DNA of 26,540 bases, taken from positions 1-26,540 of the forward strand of contig JAFRPH010000028.1 in NCBI GenBank assembly GCA_017429205.1, given 5' to 3'. The position numbers and the translations under genes are program-made. Positions 1-7,285 of the stretch are shown one piece after another. The notes under the pieces were generated by a model. It was not told the DNA's origin. It worked only from the letters and a program-made list of their open reading frames with translations, and searched no databases. The DNA comes from Bacteroidales bacterium (GTDB taxonomy: Bacteria; Bacteroidota; Bacteroidia; Bacteroidales; UBA932). The stretch's first letter is position 1. Each line of letters begins with the position of its first letter.

Positions 1-1216
1 CGACGGCGATCCGCTTGATGTCCTTGGAGAGCGGCAGGATGCCGTCGTTCTTCAGGAGGACCGTTCCTTCACGCGCGGCCTCGACGGCCAGCTGGTGGTG
101 CTCCTCACTGGAGATCACCTCCGGCTTGAGGTCCTTCCACGGGGACATCTCGTCCGGGTCGAACATGCCCAGCTCGAAACGGCCGCGGAGGACCGGGATG
201 AGGGCGTGGTCGAGGTCTTCGACGGTGATCAGCCCCTGCTCGAGGGCTTCGCCGAGGTTGCGGAAGGTACGGCCGCACTCAAGGTCGGTGCCGTGCTTGA
301 GGGCGTCGGCGGCGGCGTGGACGGGATCCTGGTGGGTCATGTGCTGGCCGCGGTTGAAGTAATTGTTGATGGCGTCGCAGTCCGTGACCACCAGGCCGTC
401 ATAGCCCCATTTGTCGCGGAGAATGTCCACAAGCAGACGGTCGTTCATCGTGCAGGGAACGCCCTCGTACCGCTGGTAGGCACCCATCACTTCACGGACG
501 TCACCTTCCACCACGAGGGTCTTGAAGGCGGGAAGGTAGGTCTCCCAGAGGTCGCGCATGGACACGGAAACGTCCATGCTGTGCCGGAGCGGTTCCGGGC
601 CACTGTGCACGGCATAGTGCTTGGCGCAGGCGTGGGTCTTATAGTACTTGCCAGTCTTCTGCTGCATGCCCAGGACGGTCTGAAGGCCGATGACCGAGGT
701 CAGGTACGGGTCTTCGCCGGGCGTTTCCTGACCGCGTCCCCAGCGCGGGTCGCGGAAGATATTGATGTTCGGGCACCAGAAGGACAGTTCCGGGTTGCCG
801 GGATAGTACCGGGCCTGGTCGTCCACGTTCCATTCCCGCTGGGAACGGTTCCAGTTGGCGCGCGCCTCGTCGGAGACGGTGGAATAGACTTTATACACCT
901 GCTCCGGGTCGAAGGCGGCGGCCATGCCGATGGGCTGGGGATACACCGTGTAGCCGTCGGCGCGGATGCCGTGGCAGGCCTCGCTCCACCAGTTGTAGGC
1001 GGGGATGCCCAGGCTGTCCACGGAGATGGACTTGTTCATCAGGAGGCCGATCTTCTCCTCCGGGGTGAGGAGGGAGAGGAGGTTCTCGATCCGCTGCTCC
1101 ATCTTCAGGGACGGATCTTGGAACGGATACTTGTACGTGGTCTTGGGACCGCAGGCTGCCAGGAAGACGGTCAGGCAGACGGCCGCGGCGGAAAGGGTCA
1201 GGAAAAGCTTTTTCAT
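1..1216 (-). CDS. Glycoside hydrolase family 3 lipoprotein (beta-xylosidase/beta-glucosidase type), C-terminus cut by window edge
   Basis: The reading frame is open from ATG at 1216 to the window edge (405 codons seen). The N-terminus is a lipoprotein signal: MKK, a hydrophobic stretch, then the lipobox LAAC with Cys21, so the enzyme is probably anchored to a membrane facing the periplasm or outside. The GH3 (alpha/beta)8 domain follows, with PFQDPSLKMEQRIENLLSLL at its start, then WWSEACHG, NINIFRDPRWGRGQETPGEDP and KHYAVHSGPE. The nucleophile region is GYDGLVVTDCDAI, with Asp near residue 279. The (S/T)DC form of that motif is common in GH3 beta-xylosidase/arabinosidase members, so I favour a plant-polysaccharide oligosaccharide hydrolase; substrate is inferred. 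The missing part would hold the C-terminal GH3 domain and usually an FnIII-like domain. It is separated from the upstream serine hydrolase by 82 bases and has a hairpin just before its start, so it may be expressed separately. Confidence 0.93.
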   Translation of the reverse strand, partial: MKKLFLTLSAAAVCLTVFLAACGPKTTYKYPFQDPSLKMEQRIENLLSLLTPEEKIGLLMNKSISVDSLGIPAYNWWSEACHGIRADGYTVYPQPIGMAAAFDPEQVYKVYSTVSDEARANWNRSQREWNVDDQARYYPGNPELSFWCPNINIFRDPRWGRGQETPGEDPYLTSVIGLQTVLGMQQKTGKYYKTHACAKHYAVHSGPEPLRHSMDVSVSMRDLWETYLPAFKTLVVEGDVREVMGAYQRYEGVPCTMNDRLLVDILRDKWGYDGLVVTDCDAINNYFNRGQHMTHQDPVHAAADALKHGTDLECGRTFRNLGEALEQGLITVEDLDHALIPVLRGRFELGMFDPDEMSPWKDLKPEVISSEEHHQLAVEAAREGTVLLKNDGILPLSKDIKRIAV

Positions 1217-1219
1217 AAT

Positions 1220-1240
1220 CACCTTGTTGTTGACAAGGTG
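1220..1240 (-). promoter_or_regulatory. Hairpin 3 nt before the GH3 start codon
   Basis: On the minus strand CACCTTGT and ACAAGGTG form a perfect 8-bp stem with a 5-nt loop, ending three bases before the GH3 ATG. It would sit in the ribosome-binding region, or serve as a DNA operator. A near-match -7 box (TAACTTGC, one T short of TAnnTTTG) abuts it at 1240-1247. Function is inferred. Confidence 0.5.
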
Positions 1241-1298
1241 CAAGTTACGGATTTTCCCCCCGTAATCCTATCATTTTCAAACCAAAAAAGTTTAGAAA

Positions 1299-2507
1299 TC
1301 AGTCCGCGAAGAGGTCGCGGTCCGGAAGCTGGTCCGAAAAACGCGCCCGGAGGTTCTTGCACAGGGCGCCGGTCTCGCGGGAGAAGCGTGAGCCCATCCA
1401 GGTGGATGTGTTGGAGATGAGGACCCAGGTCTCGCCGTCGGGGAAGGTTTTCACGAGGGCGGAGGTGCCGGAGAACGAGCCGGTCCGGGTCCATTCGCCG
1501 TCCACCGTGCAGTCCACCCAGCCCAGCGAATAGATCTCGTCGGACAGGCGGGCGGTCATCTGGTATACGGTGAAAGGATTGATCTGGTCGGCCACGGAGG
1601 AAATGCCGTCGATGGAGGCGACGAAGCGGGCGAGTTCCGGCGTGGAGCCGATCCAGGCGCCGGCGCCGGACAGCCCGTGGATGTCGTTGCCGCCGTAGCA
1701 GCGCTCCACCTGGCCGCGCCCGTCGAAGGAGTTGATGGGCTTGGCCTCCTTGTGCATGAAGTAGCGCGTCTCCCCGGGGAAGCGGTCCTCGTAAAAGTTC
1801 CCGCCGATGTGGAAGTCCGTGCAGCCGGCCGGGCCCAGCACTTCGCGCTGCGTCCAGGCCTCGTAGGACTCGCCGGTGATCTTCTCGATGATCATCGACA
1901 GGAGCAGGTAGCCGAAGTTGGAGTACTCCTGGTCCGTTCCGGGCAGATAGGCGAGGGGACGGCGGAGGAGGTAGCGGGTGAGCTGTTCCTGCGTGGGGGC
2001 CTTGGACGTGCCGATGGCCCGCATCATCGAGGGGGTGGAGAACATCGGGTCGCCGCCCTTCTGGGTGAAGCCGGCCTGGTGCCGCAGCAGGTGCTCGACC
2101 GTGATGAGGTAGTAGTTGTCGTCGGTGATGTACTCGTCATAGCCGTCCAGGACGCCGAAAGGCCCGAAGACGGGGGTGTCCAGCACGAGCTTGCCCCGCT
2201 CCTGGAGCTTCATGATGCCCACGGCGGTGATGAGCTTGGAGACGGACGCCATCCGCAGGAGGGTGCCCGGGGTCATCGGCCTGGACGCGTCCGCTCGGCC
2301 GTATCCGCGGGCGTACACGAGGGAGTCGTTCCGCATCACGGAGAGGGAGACGCCCCGCAGCGACCACCGGTTCATGAAGCTGTCCACCACGGCGTCCATC
2401 GCCGGCAGGCGGGACAGGTCGTTGGTGATGCGGTCGTTGAGGCCCCTTCCCTGCGCGGCGGCGAGGAGGGGGAGGAACAGCAGGAGTATGGATGCTATGC
2501 GCTTCAC
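1299..2507 (-). CDS. Beta-lactamase-family serine hydrolase (class C/esterase fold), secreted
   Basis: 402 residues from a GTG start at 2507. The GTG overlaps the TGA of the upstream kinase-like gene (GTGA, 4-nt overlap), which indicates translational coupling and decides the start. Residues 1-19 form a signal peptide (KR, then a Leu-rich core, LAAAQ). The penicillin-binding/beta-lactamase (PF00144) motifs are visible: SxxK as S88-V-S-K91 and YxN as Y195-S-N197. A late RTGSFSGTSALV segment lies where the third motif is expected. In this family the Ser acts as nucleophile on esters, amides or D-amino-acid peptides. Many members are not true beta-lactamases, so resistance should not be assumed. 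It is the last gene of the minus-strand operon starting at 7180 and ends with TGA at 1299-1301. Confidence 0.9.
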   Translation of the reverse strand: MKRIASILLLFLPLLAAAQGRGLNDRITNDLSRLPAMDAVVDSFMNRWSLRGVSLSVMRNDSLVYARGYGRADASRPMTPGTLLRMASVSKLITAVGIMKLQERGKLVLDTPVFGPFGVLDGYDEYITDDNYYLITVEHLLRHQAGFTQKGGDPMFSTPSMMRAIGTSKAPTQEQLTRYLLRRPLAYLPGTDQEYSNFGYLLLSMIIEKITGESYEAWTQREVLGPAGCTDFHIGGNFYEDRFPGETRYFMHKEAKPINSFDGRGQVERCYGGNDIHGLSGAGAWIGSTPELARFVASIDGISSVADQINPFTVYQMTARLSDEIYSLGWVDCTVDGEWTRTGSFSGTSALVKTFPDGETWVLISNTSTWMGSRFSRETGALCKNLRARFSDQLPDRDLFAD

Positions 2508-3115
2508 CGGATCTTGCCGGCGCGGCGGCCGAAGTCGATGATGCAGTCGGCGGTGCCGTCGATGCCCAGGATGGAGCTGTCGATGCACAGGTCGTAGTTG
2601 TCGGCCTTGCCCCAGGCGCCGAACGTGTAGAAGTTGTAGTAGGCCTCGCGGGTGCGGTCCTTGCGGCGCATCAGGGCCTCGGCCTCGTCCGGGTCCAGGC
2701 CCTCGTTCTGCACGAGGCGCTGGATGCGGTATTCCATCGGCGCGCAGACGAACACGTCCAGGCAGTCCAGGTCGCGGAGGATGTAGTCGGCGCAGCGGCC
2801 CACGATGATGGCGTCGCCCTTTTCGGCGATGTTCCGGATCACCTCGCTCTGGATCTTGAACAGCATGTCGTCATTGACATAGCCCGTCTCCCCGAAGCCG
2901 AGGCGGCCGGAGGAGAAGAAACTGGACATCGAGAACAGGCTCTTGCGCTGCTCGCCGCCCTCGAAGATGCTCTTGGAGTAGCCGCTTTCCTCGGCGGCCT
3001 TGCAGATGAGCTCGTTGTCATACACCGGGATGCCGAGCTTCTTGCCGACGGCCTGGGCGACGTATCCGCCGCCGCTGCCGAACTGTCTGCCTACGTTGAT
3101 GATCGTATTTGTCAT
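2504..3115 (-). CDS. Cytidylate kinase-like family protein (PF13189 type)
   Basis: 203 residues from ATG at 3115. The N-terminus IINVGRQFGSGGGYVAQAVGKK matches the P-loop region of the cytidylate-kinase-like family (GRxFGSGG, residues 9-16), followed by LGIPVYDNELI. The central NDDMLFKIQSEVIRNIAEKGDAIIVGRCADYIL and the Arg-rich lid MRRKDRTREAYYNFYTFGAWG are also family-typical. Members are predicted nucleoside monophosphate kinases of unproven substrate. It is distinct from the essential cmk, which is usually longer and adjacent to other genes, so no symbol is given. The start codon lies in one arm of an interspersed repeat (3110-3138) whose other arm supplies the stop of the upstream MATE gene. 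The end overlaps the GTG of the serine hydrolase. Confidence 0.88.
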   Translation of the reverse strand: MTNTIINVGRQFGSGGGYVAQAVGKKLGIPVYDNELICKAAEESGYSKSIFEGGEQRKSLFSMSSFFSSGRLGFGETGYVNDDMLFKIQSEVIRNIAEKGDAIIVGRCADYILRDLDCLDVFVCAPMEYRIQRLVQNEGLDPDEAEALMRRKDRTREAYYNFYTFGAWGKADNYDLCIDSSILGIDGTADCIIDFGRRAGKIR

Positions 3116-3138
3116 TCTGAACGAAGTGTGAGAATCTA
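3110..3138. repeat. Interspersed repeat copy 1, spans MATE stop and kinase start
   Basis: 29-nt element: TGTCATTCTGA, a 7-nt centre, GTGAGAATCTA. The same two 11-nt ends flank a different 18-nt centre at 19827-19866. Read on the minus strand, the first three bases (TAG) are the MATE stop codon and the ATG near its other end is the kinase-like start codon. It forms the whole spacer between the two genes. Confidence 0.8.
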
Positions 3139-4533
3139 AATCTTGCTTCCGAGAATGGCCGGGTCGTCTCCGTCCTTGAGCCGTCCGAGATTCCGGAGGA
3201 GACCGACGGCAAAGAAGGCCGTGACGACGGCGGCGATGGTGTCCGAGATCGGGAAACTGTACCACACGCCGGCCTCGGACTCCAGCAGCGGCGGCAGGAT
3301 GTAGATGCACGGCAGCAGGAACAGGAGCTGCCGCGACAGGGACAGGAAGATGGACTTGTTCACCATCCCGAGGCACTGGAACAGGTTCGTGGTGACCATC
3401 TGGAACCCGATGATCGGGAAGGCGAGGTTCATCATCCGCAGGCCCCGCGCCGCCATTTCGTGCAGCACGGGATCCGGGGTGAAGATGCTCACGGTGGGGC
3501 CCGGGAGCACTTCGGAGATGAAGAAGCCGAACAGGCACACGAGGGTGGCCCAGCCGGCCGTCTTCACGTACACTTCGCGGACGCGGGCGTACTGCCGGGC
3601 GCCGTAGTTGTAGCCGGCGATGGGTTGCATCCCCTGGTTGAAGCCCATAATGATCATCACGAACAGGAAGCTGATCCGGTTCACGATGCCGTAGGCGCCG
3701 AGGGCGAGGTCGCCGCCCCACTTGACGAGCTGCTGGTTGATGAACAGCACGACGATGCAGCTGGCGAGGTTCATCAGGAACGGGCCCATGCCGATGGCGA
3801 GGGAGTCCTTGGCGATGCGCCAGTCGATCCGGAAGACCTTCCGGCTGCGGGGGAGGTGGAGGAACTTGTTCTGGTCCAGGAAGAACCACATCGTGTAGCA
3901 GAGGGCCATGAACTGGCACAGGACGGTGGCGATGGCCGCGCCCTGGATGCCCAGCTTGAAGACGAAGATGAACAACGGGTCCAGGATGGCGTTGGACGTG
4001 ACCGTGAACAGGGTCAGGCCCATCGCCGTCTTCGGGTTTCCGGACGAGCGGATGACGCTGTTCAGGCCGAAGTACAGGTGCGTGACGGCGTTGCCGATGG
4101 CGATGACCGTCATATACTGCCGGGCGAAGGGGAGGGTGGCCTCGGTGGCGCCGAAGAAGCGCAGGATCGGGTCCATCCACATCAGCGTCACGAAGGTGAA
4201 GACGAGGCCGGTGATGATGTTCAGGGTGACCTCGTTGGACAGGACCTTGTTCGCGACCGCGTAGTTCTTTTGCCCCAGGAGGACGGAAATCATCGTGGCG
4301 GCGCCCACGCCCACCAGGGTGCCGAACGCCGTGGAGATGTTCATCAGGGGGAAGGTGACCGCGAGGCCGGAGATGGCCAGCGAACCCACCTCGGCGATAT
4401 GGCCGATGTAGATGCTGTCCACCATGTTATAAAGCGAAGACGCAGTCATGGCGATGATGCCGGGGACTGCGTACTGGCGGATCAACTGGTTGACGGGTTT
4501 GACGCCCAGCTCGGTGGGGATGCTTCCTGCCAT
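3136..4533 (-). CDS. MATE-family multidrug/Na+ antiporter
   Basis: 465 residues from ATG at 4533, four bases after the stop of the FKBP lipoprotein. Upstream in-frame codons would run into that gene, so MAGSIPTELG is preferred. MATE (PF01554) features are clear: NQLIRQYAVPGIIAMTASSLYNMVDSIYIG as the first helix, LGQKNYAVANK after helix 2, and about twelve hydrophobic segments in two related halves. SSGNPKTAMGLTLFTVTSNAILDPLFIF and GYNYGARQYARVREV are conserved loops. It should be an inner-membrane exporter of organic cations, drugs or metabolites driven by Na+ or H+. The substrate cannot be read from sequence. It sits inside an operon between lipoproteins and a kinase-like gene. Its TAG stop is contributed by the repeat at 3110-3138. 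Confidence 0.95.
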   Translation of the reverse strand: MAGSIPTELGVKPVNQLIRQYAVPGIIAMTASSLYNMVDSIYIGHIAEVGSLAISGLAVTFPLMNISTAFGTLVGVGAATMISVLLGQKNYAVANKVLSNEVTLNIITGLVFTFVTLMWMDPILRFFGATEATLPFARQYMTVIAIGNAVTHLYFGLNSVIRSSGNPKTAMGLTLFTVTSNAILDPLFIFVFKLGIQGAAIATVLCQFMALCYTMWFFLDQNKFLHLPRSRKVFRIDWRIAKDSLAIGMGPFLMNLASCIVVLFINQQLVKWGGDLALGAYGIVNRISFLFVMIIMGFNQGMQPIAGYNYGARQYARVREVYVKTAGWATLVCLFGFFISEVLPGPTVSIFTPDPVLHEMAARGLRMMNLAFPIIGFQMVTTNLFQCLGMVNKSIFLSLSRQLLFLLPCIYILPPLLESEAGVWYSFPISDTIAAVVTAFFAVGLLRNLGRLKDGDDPAILGSKI

Positions 4534-4537
4534 GGGC

Positions 4538-5554
4538 TTACGGTTCAGGGACCAGCTCGATGTCGAACTGCAGCGCGGCATAGCCCGGAATCATGCTGCC
4601 GGAACCGGAGCTGCCGTAGCCCAGGTTGTAACCGAAGCAGAAGGAGGCCTTCTCTCCGGGGTGCATCGCGTGCAAGCCGTAGGCGAATCCGTTCACCACG
4701 GAGCTGCCGCTCAGTTTGATGTCCGTGGCTTTCTCGGCCCAGGTGACCGCAACGGGGGCGTAGGTCTTGGCCTCGTTGTAGATGTGATAGACCTTGGCGG
4801 TGTCCGCGATGGTGGTGTCGAACACCTGTCCGTCGGAGAGGCGGCGGCCGGTGTAGTTGATGTACACGGTGGTGTCGCCGGGCATCTCGAGCGGATCTTC
4901 GTCGAATTCCGTGAAGGACTTGAAGAACACCGCGCCGGTGGAGAGGGTGTCGGTCACGTGCCAGGTCTCGGCCGCATAGTCCTTCAGGTTCCGGAACTCG
5001 TACTCCAGGAGGTCATCGGTCTGGTCCAGGAACGTGATGGTGTAGATGGTGGCGGAGAGGTCGGTCTGCTTCTCCAGATACTTGTCCAGGGAATCGTAGC
5101 GGTTGTAGGTCATCAGCCAGGAGGGGATGATGGCCGTCCGGGTGCCGCCCTGCCGCATGCCGTCCAGCAGGATGTCCAGGCCGGCGTAGCTCGCATTCTC
5201 GCCGGTCAGGGTGATCTGGGGACCGTAGTACCCCGTCCGGCTCCAGGTGCCCATCTGCTTGGCCCACTGCTCGTCGGTGTTGTAGGTGACGGTTCCGTCC
5301 AGCTCCCGCATGGTATAGGTCAGGAACGTGACCGACAAGTCGTCGTCCCATTCCCGGCCGGTGCCGGGCGTGTCTTCGATGATGTAGATGCCGTCCTTTT
5401 CCTGGGCGGCGGGATAATGGATGGCGCGCCAGGCGTCGAACTGGCGCTTGAGGGCGACGTTGGGCCCTTCGCCGACGTTCTTGTTGCAGGAGACCGCCAC
5501 GAGGGCGGCGGCGACGGGAAGGAGGAGGAGTCTCGGGAGGATATGGTTCATCAT
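4538..5554 (-). CDS. Lipoprotein with two FKBP-type peptidyl-prolyl isomerase-like regions
   Basis: 338 residues from ATG at 5554 (MMNHILPRL). An in-frame TTG at 5560 would add two residues but overlaps less sensible context. A lipobox AVSC at Cys23 follows a hydrophobic signal. Two FKBP-like segments can be seen. The first (about 45-185) is divergent: VTFLTYTMRELDGTVTYNTDE, then GLDILLDGMRQGGTRTAIIPSWL. The second (about 190-338) is closer to the family: TTVYINYTGRRLSDGQVFDTT, VVNGFAYGLHAMHPGEKASF, then a terminal SGSGSMIPGYAALQFDIELV. The usual Trp of the FKBP pocket is Phe in VVNGF, so activity is uncertain. It likely acts as a periplasmic folding factor. The partner gene upstream encodes a single-domain FKBP lipoprotein, 7 nt away. 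Confidence 0.85.
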   Translation of the reverse strand: MMNHILPRLLLLPVAAALVAVSCNKNVGEGPNVALKRQFDAWRAIHYPAAQEKDGIYIIEDTPGTGREWDDDLSVTFLTYTMRELDGTVTYNTDEQWAKQMGTWSRTGYYGPQITLTGENASYAGLDILLDGMRQGGTRTAIIPSWLMTYNRYDSLDKYLEKQTDLSATIYTITFLDQTDDLLEYEFRNLKDYAAETWHVTDTLSTGAVFFKSFTEFDEDPLEMPGDTTVYINYTGRRLSDGQVFDTTIADTAKVYHIYNEAKTYAPVAVTWAEKATDIKLSGSSVVNGFAYGLHAMHPGEKASFCFGYNLGYGSSGSGSMIPGYAALQFDIELVPEP

Positions 5555-5561
5555 TTTCAAT

Positions 5562-6140
5562 TTAATCGTTGGAGATGCTGTTCACCCAAATGTGGTAAAC
5601 CAGGGCTGACCTTGCAGGAATCGTGCCTTGGGCCTTGGATCCGTAGGCATATTTTCCAGAAAACAGGATGTAGCACTCGTCCTGGTTCCGGACGCCTTCC
5701 AGGCCGCGCTGGAGGCCGTCCAGCAGCTGGTTGTCCAGGGTGAGGGTGCGGATGTGGAAGGCGGTCGTGTCGGAGAGTTTCCAGCCGGCCGCGTCGGCCG
5801 TCTTCTTGTGGTTGGTGGCGAACAGGTTGGCGGCGCTGACGCTGGCGTTCGTGAGGGTGTATCCGGCGTAGTAGAAGGATACGGTGCCGCCGGTGTGGAG
5901 GGTGTCCGCCAGGAGGCCTTCCCGGGCGAGCGTGTCGTGCAGGACCACGCGGACCACGCCGTCCTTGTAGGTGACGGTGGCGTTTTTGTCGGCCTTGCGC
6001 TGGGCCTCCACGAAATTGGCGATGTTGGTCTCCTGCTTGTCATAGGCCAGCTGCACCGCCTCTTTGTTGCAGGCGGGGAGGAGGCCGGCGAGGACCAGGA
6101 GGAGGGCCGGTATCAGCAGGATGCGGGTGCTCTTTTTCAT
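5562..6140 (-). CDS. FKBP-type peptidyl-prolyl cis-trans isomerase lipoprotein (GldI-like context)
   Basis: 192 residues. ATG at 6140 overlaps the TGA of the DHH gene (ATGA), fixing the start. The signal has lipobox LLPAC with Cys24. The C-terminal FKBP domain runs VSFYYAGYTL, QLLDGLQRGLEGVRNQDECYILFSGKYAYG, GTIPARSALVYHIWV, which matches the family's core strands. In Flavobacteriia an FKBP lipoprotein of this kind, GldI, belongs to gliding/type IX secretion. I only infer a comparable envelope folding role here, because no other gld gene is in view. TAA stop at 5562-5564 is followed after 7 nt by the next FKBP gene. Confidence 0.87.
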   Translation of the reverse strand: MKKSTRILLIPALLLVLAGLLPACNKEAVQLAYDKQETNIANFVEAQRKADKNATVTYKDGVVRVVLHDTLAREGLLADTLHTGGTVSFYYAGYTLTNASVSAANLFATNHKKTADAAGWKLSDTTAFHIRTLTLDNQLLDGLQRGLEGVRNQDECYILFSGKYAYGSKAQGTIPARSALVYHIWVNSISND

Positions 6141-7180
6141 TTCTTCAGGCAGGCTCGGGATACTTGTTCGAGATAGGCGGGGGCCTCTTCGGGGCCGTCG
6201 ATGTCGGCGGGCCACCACAGCTTGCCGCCGGAGGCGTTCTCGTGGCCGCCTCCGTGGAAATGGGCCACGGCGCACTCCCGCGCCGACCAGTCCTTCTTGG
6301 AGCGGATGGACACGCGGAAATGGTCTTTCTCCTGCTTCAGGAGGATGCTCATCTTCACCCGGTCGATGGACAGGGGAATGTTCACCAGCCCTTCCGTCTC
6401 GCCCTCTTCCACGCCGAAGCGTTGCAGGATGTCCCGCGTGGCGACGATGTAGGCGAGCCCTTCGGGGGTGATCCGCAGGGCTTCGTACTGGAGATAGCCC
6501 ATCACCCGGACCCGGTTCTCGCGGTAGCGGTTGTACAGGTCCGAAAGGACGGCGTTGCGGTCCACGCCGGCGGCGACGAGGTCCGCGGCCATCCGGAAGG
6601 TGCCGGGGTAGACGGAGTTCGAGAAGTTGTTCGTGTCGGTGGTCATCCCGGTCAGGAGGGCGCGGGCCGAGGCGGCGGGCAGCCGCCGGGCGTCGCCGCC
6701 GATGTCCGGAAGTTCCAGGAGGACGTAGTACAGCAGCTCGCAGGCGGAAGAGACGTCCGGGGTGGAGAAGACCACCCGGAACCGGTCCCGGTCGGGGCCG
6801 ACGTGGTGGTCGACGAGCACTTTCGGGGCCGGGGAGGCCTCGAAGGCTTCCTGCAGGCCCTCCGTGCGGGAGAAGCCGTTGGCGTCCAGCAGGATGACCA
6901 GGTCGCTCGCCGCGATGCGGGCGAGGCAGGCTTCCGGTTCCGTGTCGTAGCACAGGAGCGGAACGCTCTTCGGAACGATGAAACGGACCGTGGTGGCGGG
7001 GGAGTCGGACAGGACGGCGACGGCGTCCTTGCCCCGGCGCTCCCGCAGGTACGCGACGAAGGCGGACACGCTGCCCAGCGCATCCCCGTCAGGGTGCGTA
7101 TGGGCCGTGACCGTCACCGTACCGCCGCTTTCCAGCAGTGCGTCCAGCGTCCGGATGCTTTCCGTTTCGATTCCGTACAA
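6137..7180 (-). CDS. DHH/DHHA1 phosphoesterase (NrnA-like oligoribonuclease/pAp phosphatase)
   Basis: About 347 residues if translation begins at TTG 7180. No suitable ATG exists upstream, and a -7 box at 7203-7210 places the transcript start just before this codon. A farther TTG at 7213 lies upstream of the expected transcript start. DHH motifs in order: THPDGDALGS (H29, D31, D33), LVILLDANG (D99), VDHH (124-126), and TGMTTDTNNFSN (D182). The DHHA1 RNA-binding region ends in HFHGGGHENASGG. The family uses Mn2+ to hydrolyse short oligonucleotides, pAp or cyclic dinucleotide products in the cytoplasm; the exact substrate is inferred. It heads the minus-strand operon and its TGA overlaps the next ATG. 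Confidence 0.9.
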   Translation of the reverse strand: MYGIETESIRTLDALLESGGTVTVTAHTHPDGDALGSVSAFVAYLRERRGKDAVAVLSDSPATTVRFIVPKSVPLLCYDTEPEACLARIAASDLVILLDANGFSRTEGLQEAFEASPAPKVLVDHHVGPDRDRFRVVFSTPDVSSACELLYYVLLELPDIGGDARRLPAASARALLTGMTTDTNNFSNSVYPGTFRMAADLVAAGVDRNAVLSDLYNRYRENRVRVMGYLQYEALRITPEGLAYIVATRDILQRFGVEEGETEGLVNIPLSIDRVKMSILLKQEKDHFRVSIRSKKDWSARECAVAHFHGGGHENASGGKLWWPADIDGPEEAPAYLEQVSRACLKK

Positions 7181-7202
7181 AGCAATCTGCTCTTTTGCGA
7201 TG

Positions 7203-7210
7203 CAAAAATA
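7203..7210 (-). promoter_or_regulatory. -7 box for the DHH operon
   Basis: TATTTTTG followed by C on the minus strand fits the Bacteroidota -7 consensus TAnnTTTG. It lies 22 nt before the proposed TTG start at 7180. No TTG is seen at the -33 position. Confidence 0.55.
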
Positions 7211-7219
7211 CAAAATATA

Positions 7220-7250
7220 TTGCTTTTCATAAATGATTTTTATAACTTTG
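7220..7250 (+). promoter_or_regulatory. Promoter for the 7286 operon
   Basis: TTG at 7220-7222, 20-nt spacer, TAACTTTG at 7243-7250: both elements of the Bacteroidota primary promoter with the usual spacing, 35 nt before the ATG at 7286. Confidence 0.7.
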
Positions 7251-7285
7251 TCGGAACTTTGGACAAATTATAAAACACCGAAATA

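Noticed and set aside
1262..1298. AT-rich stretch after the serine hydrolase as a terminator
   Set aside because: Only a 4-5 bp stem (AAAC/GTTT) could be drawn, too weak to call.
1299..2507. Antibiotic-resistance beta-lactamase
   Set aside because: SxxK and YxN define the wider serine-hydrolase family; the third motif is not a clear KTG, and the context is housekeeping.
3460..4719. A 419-codon plus-strand frame opposite the MATE gene
   Set aside because: Acidic, His-rich low-complexity product without domain; the minus-strand MATE protein is unmistakable.
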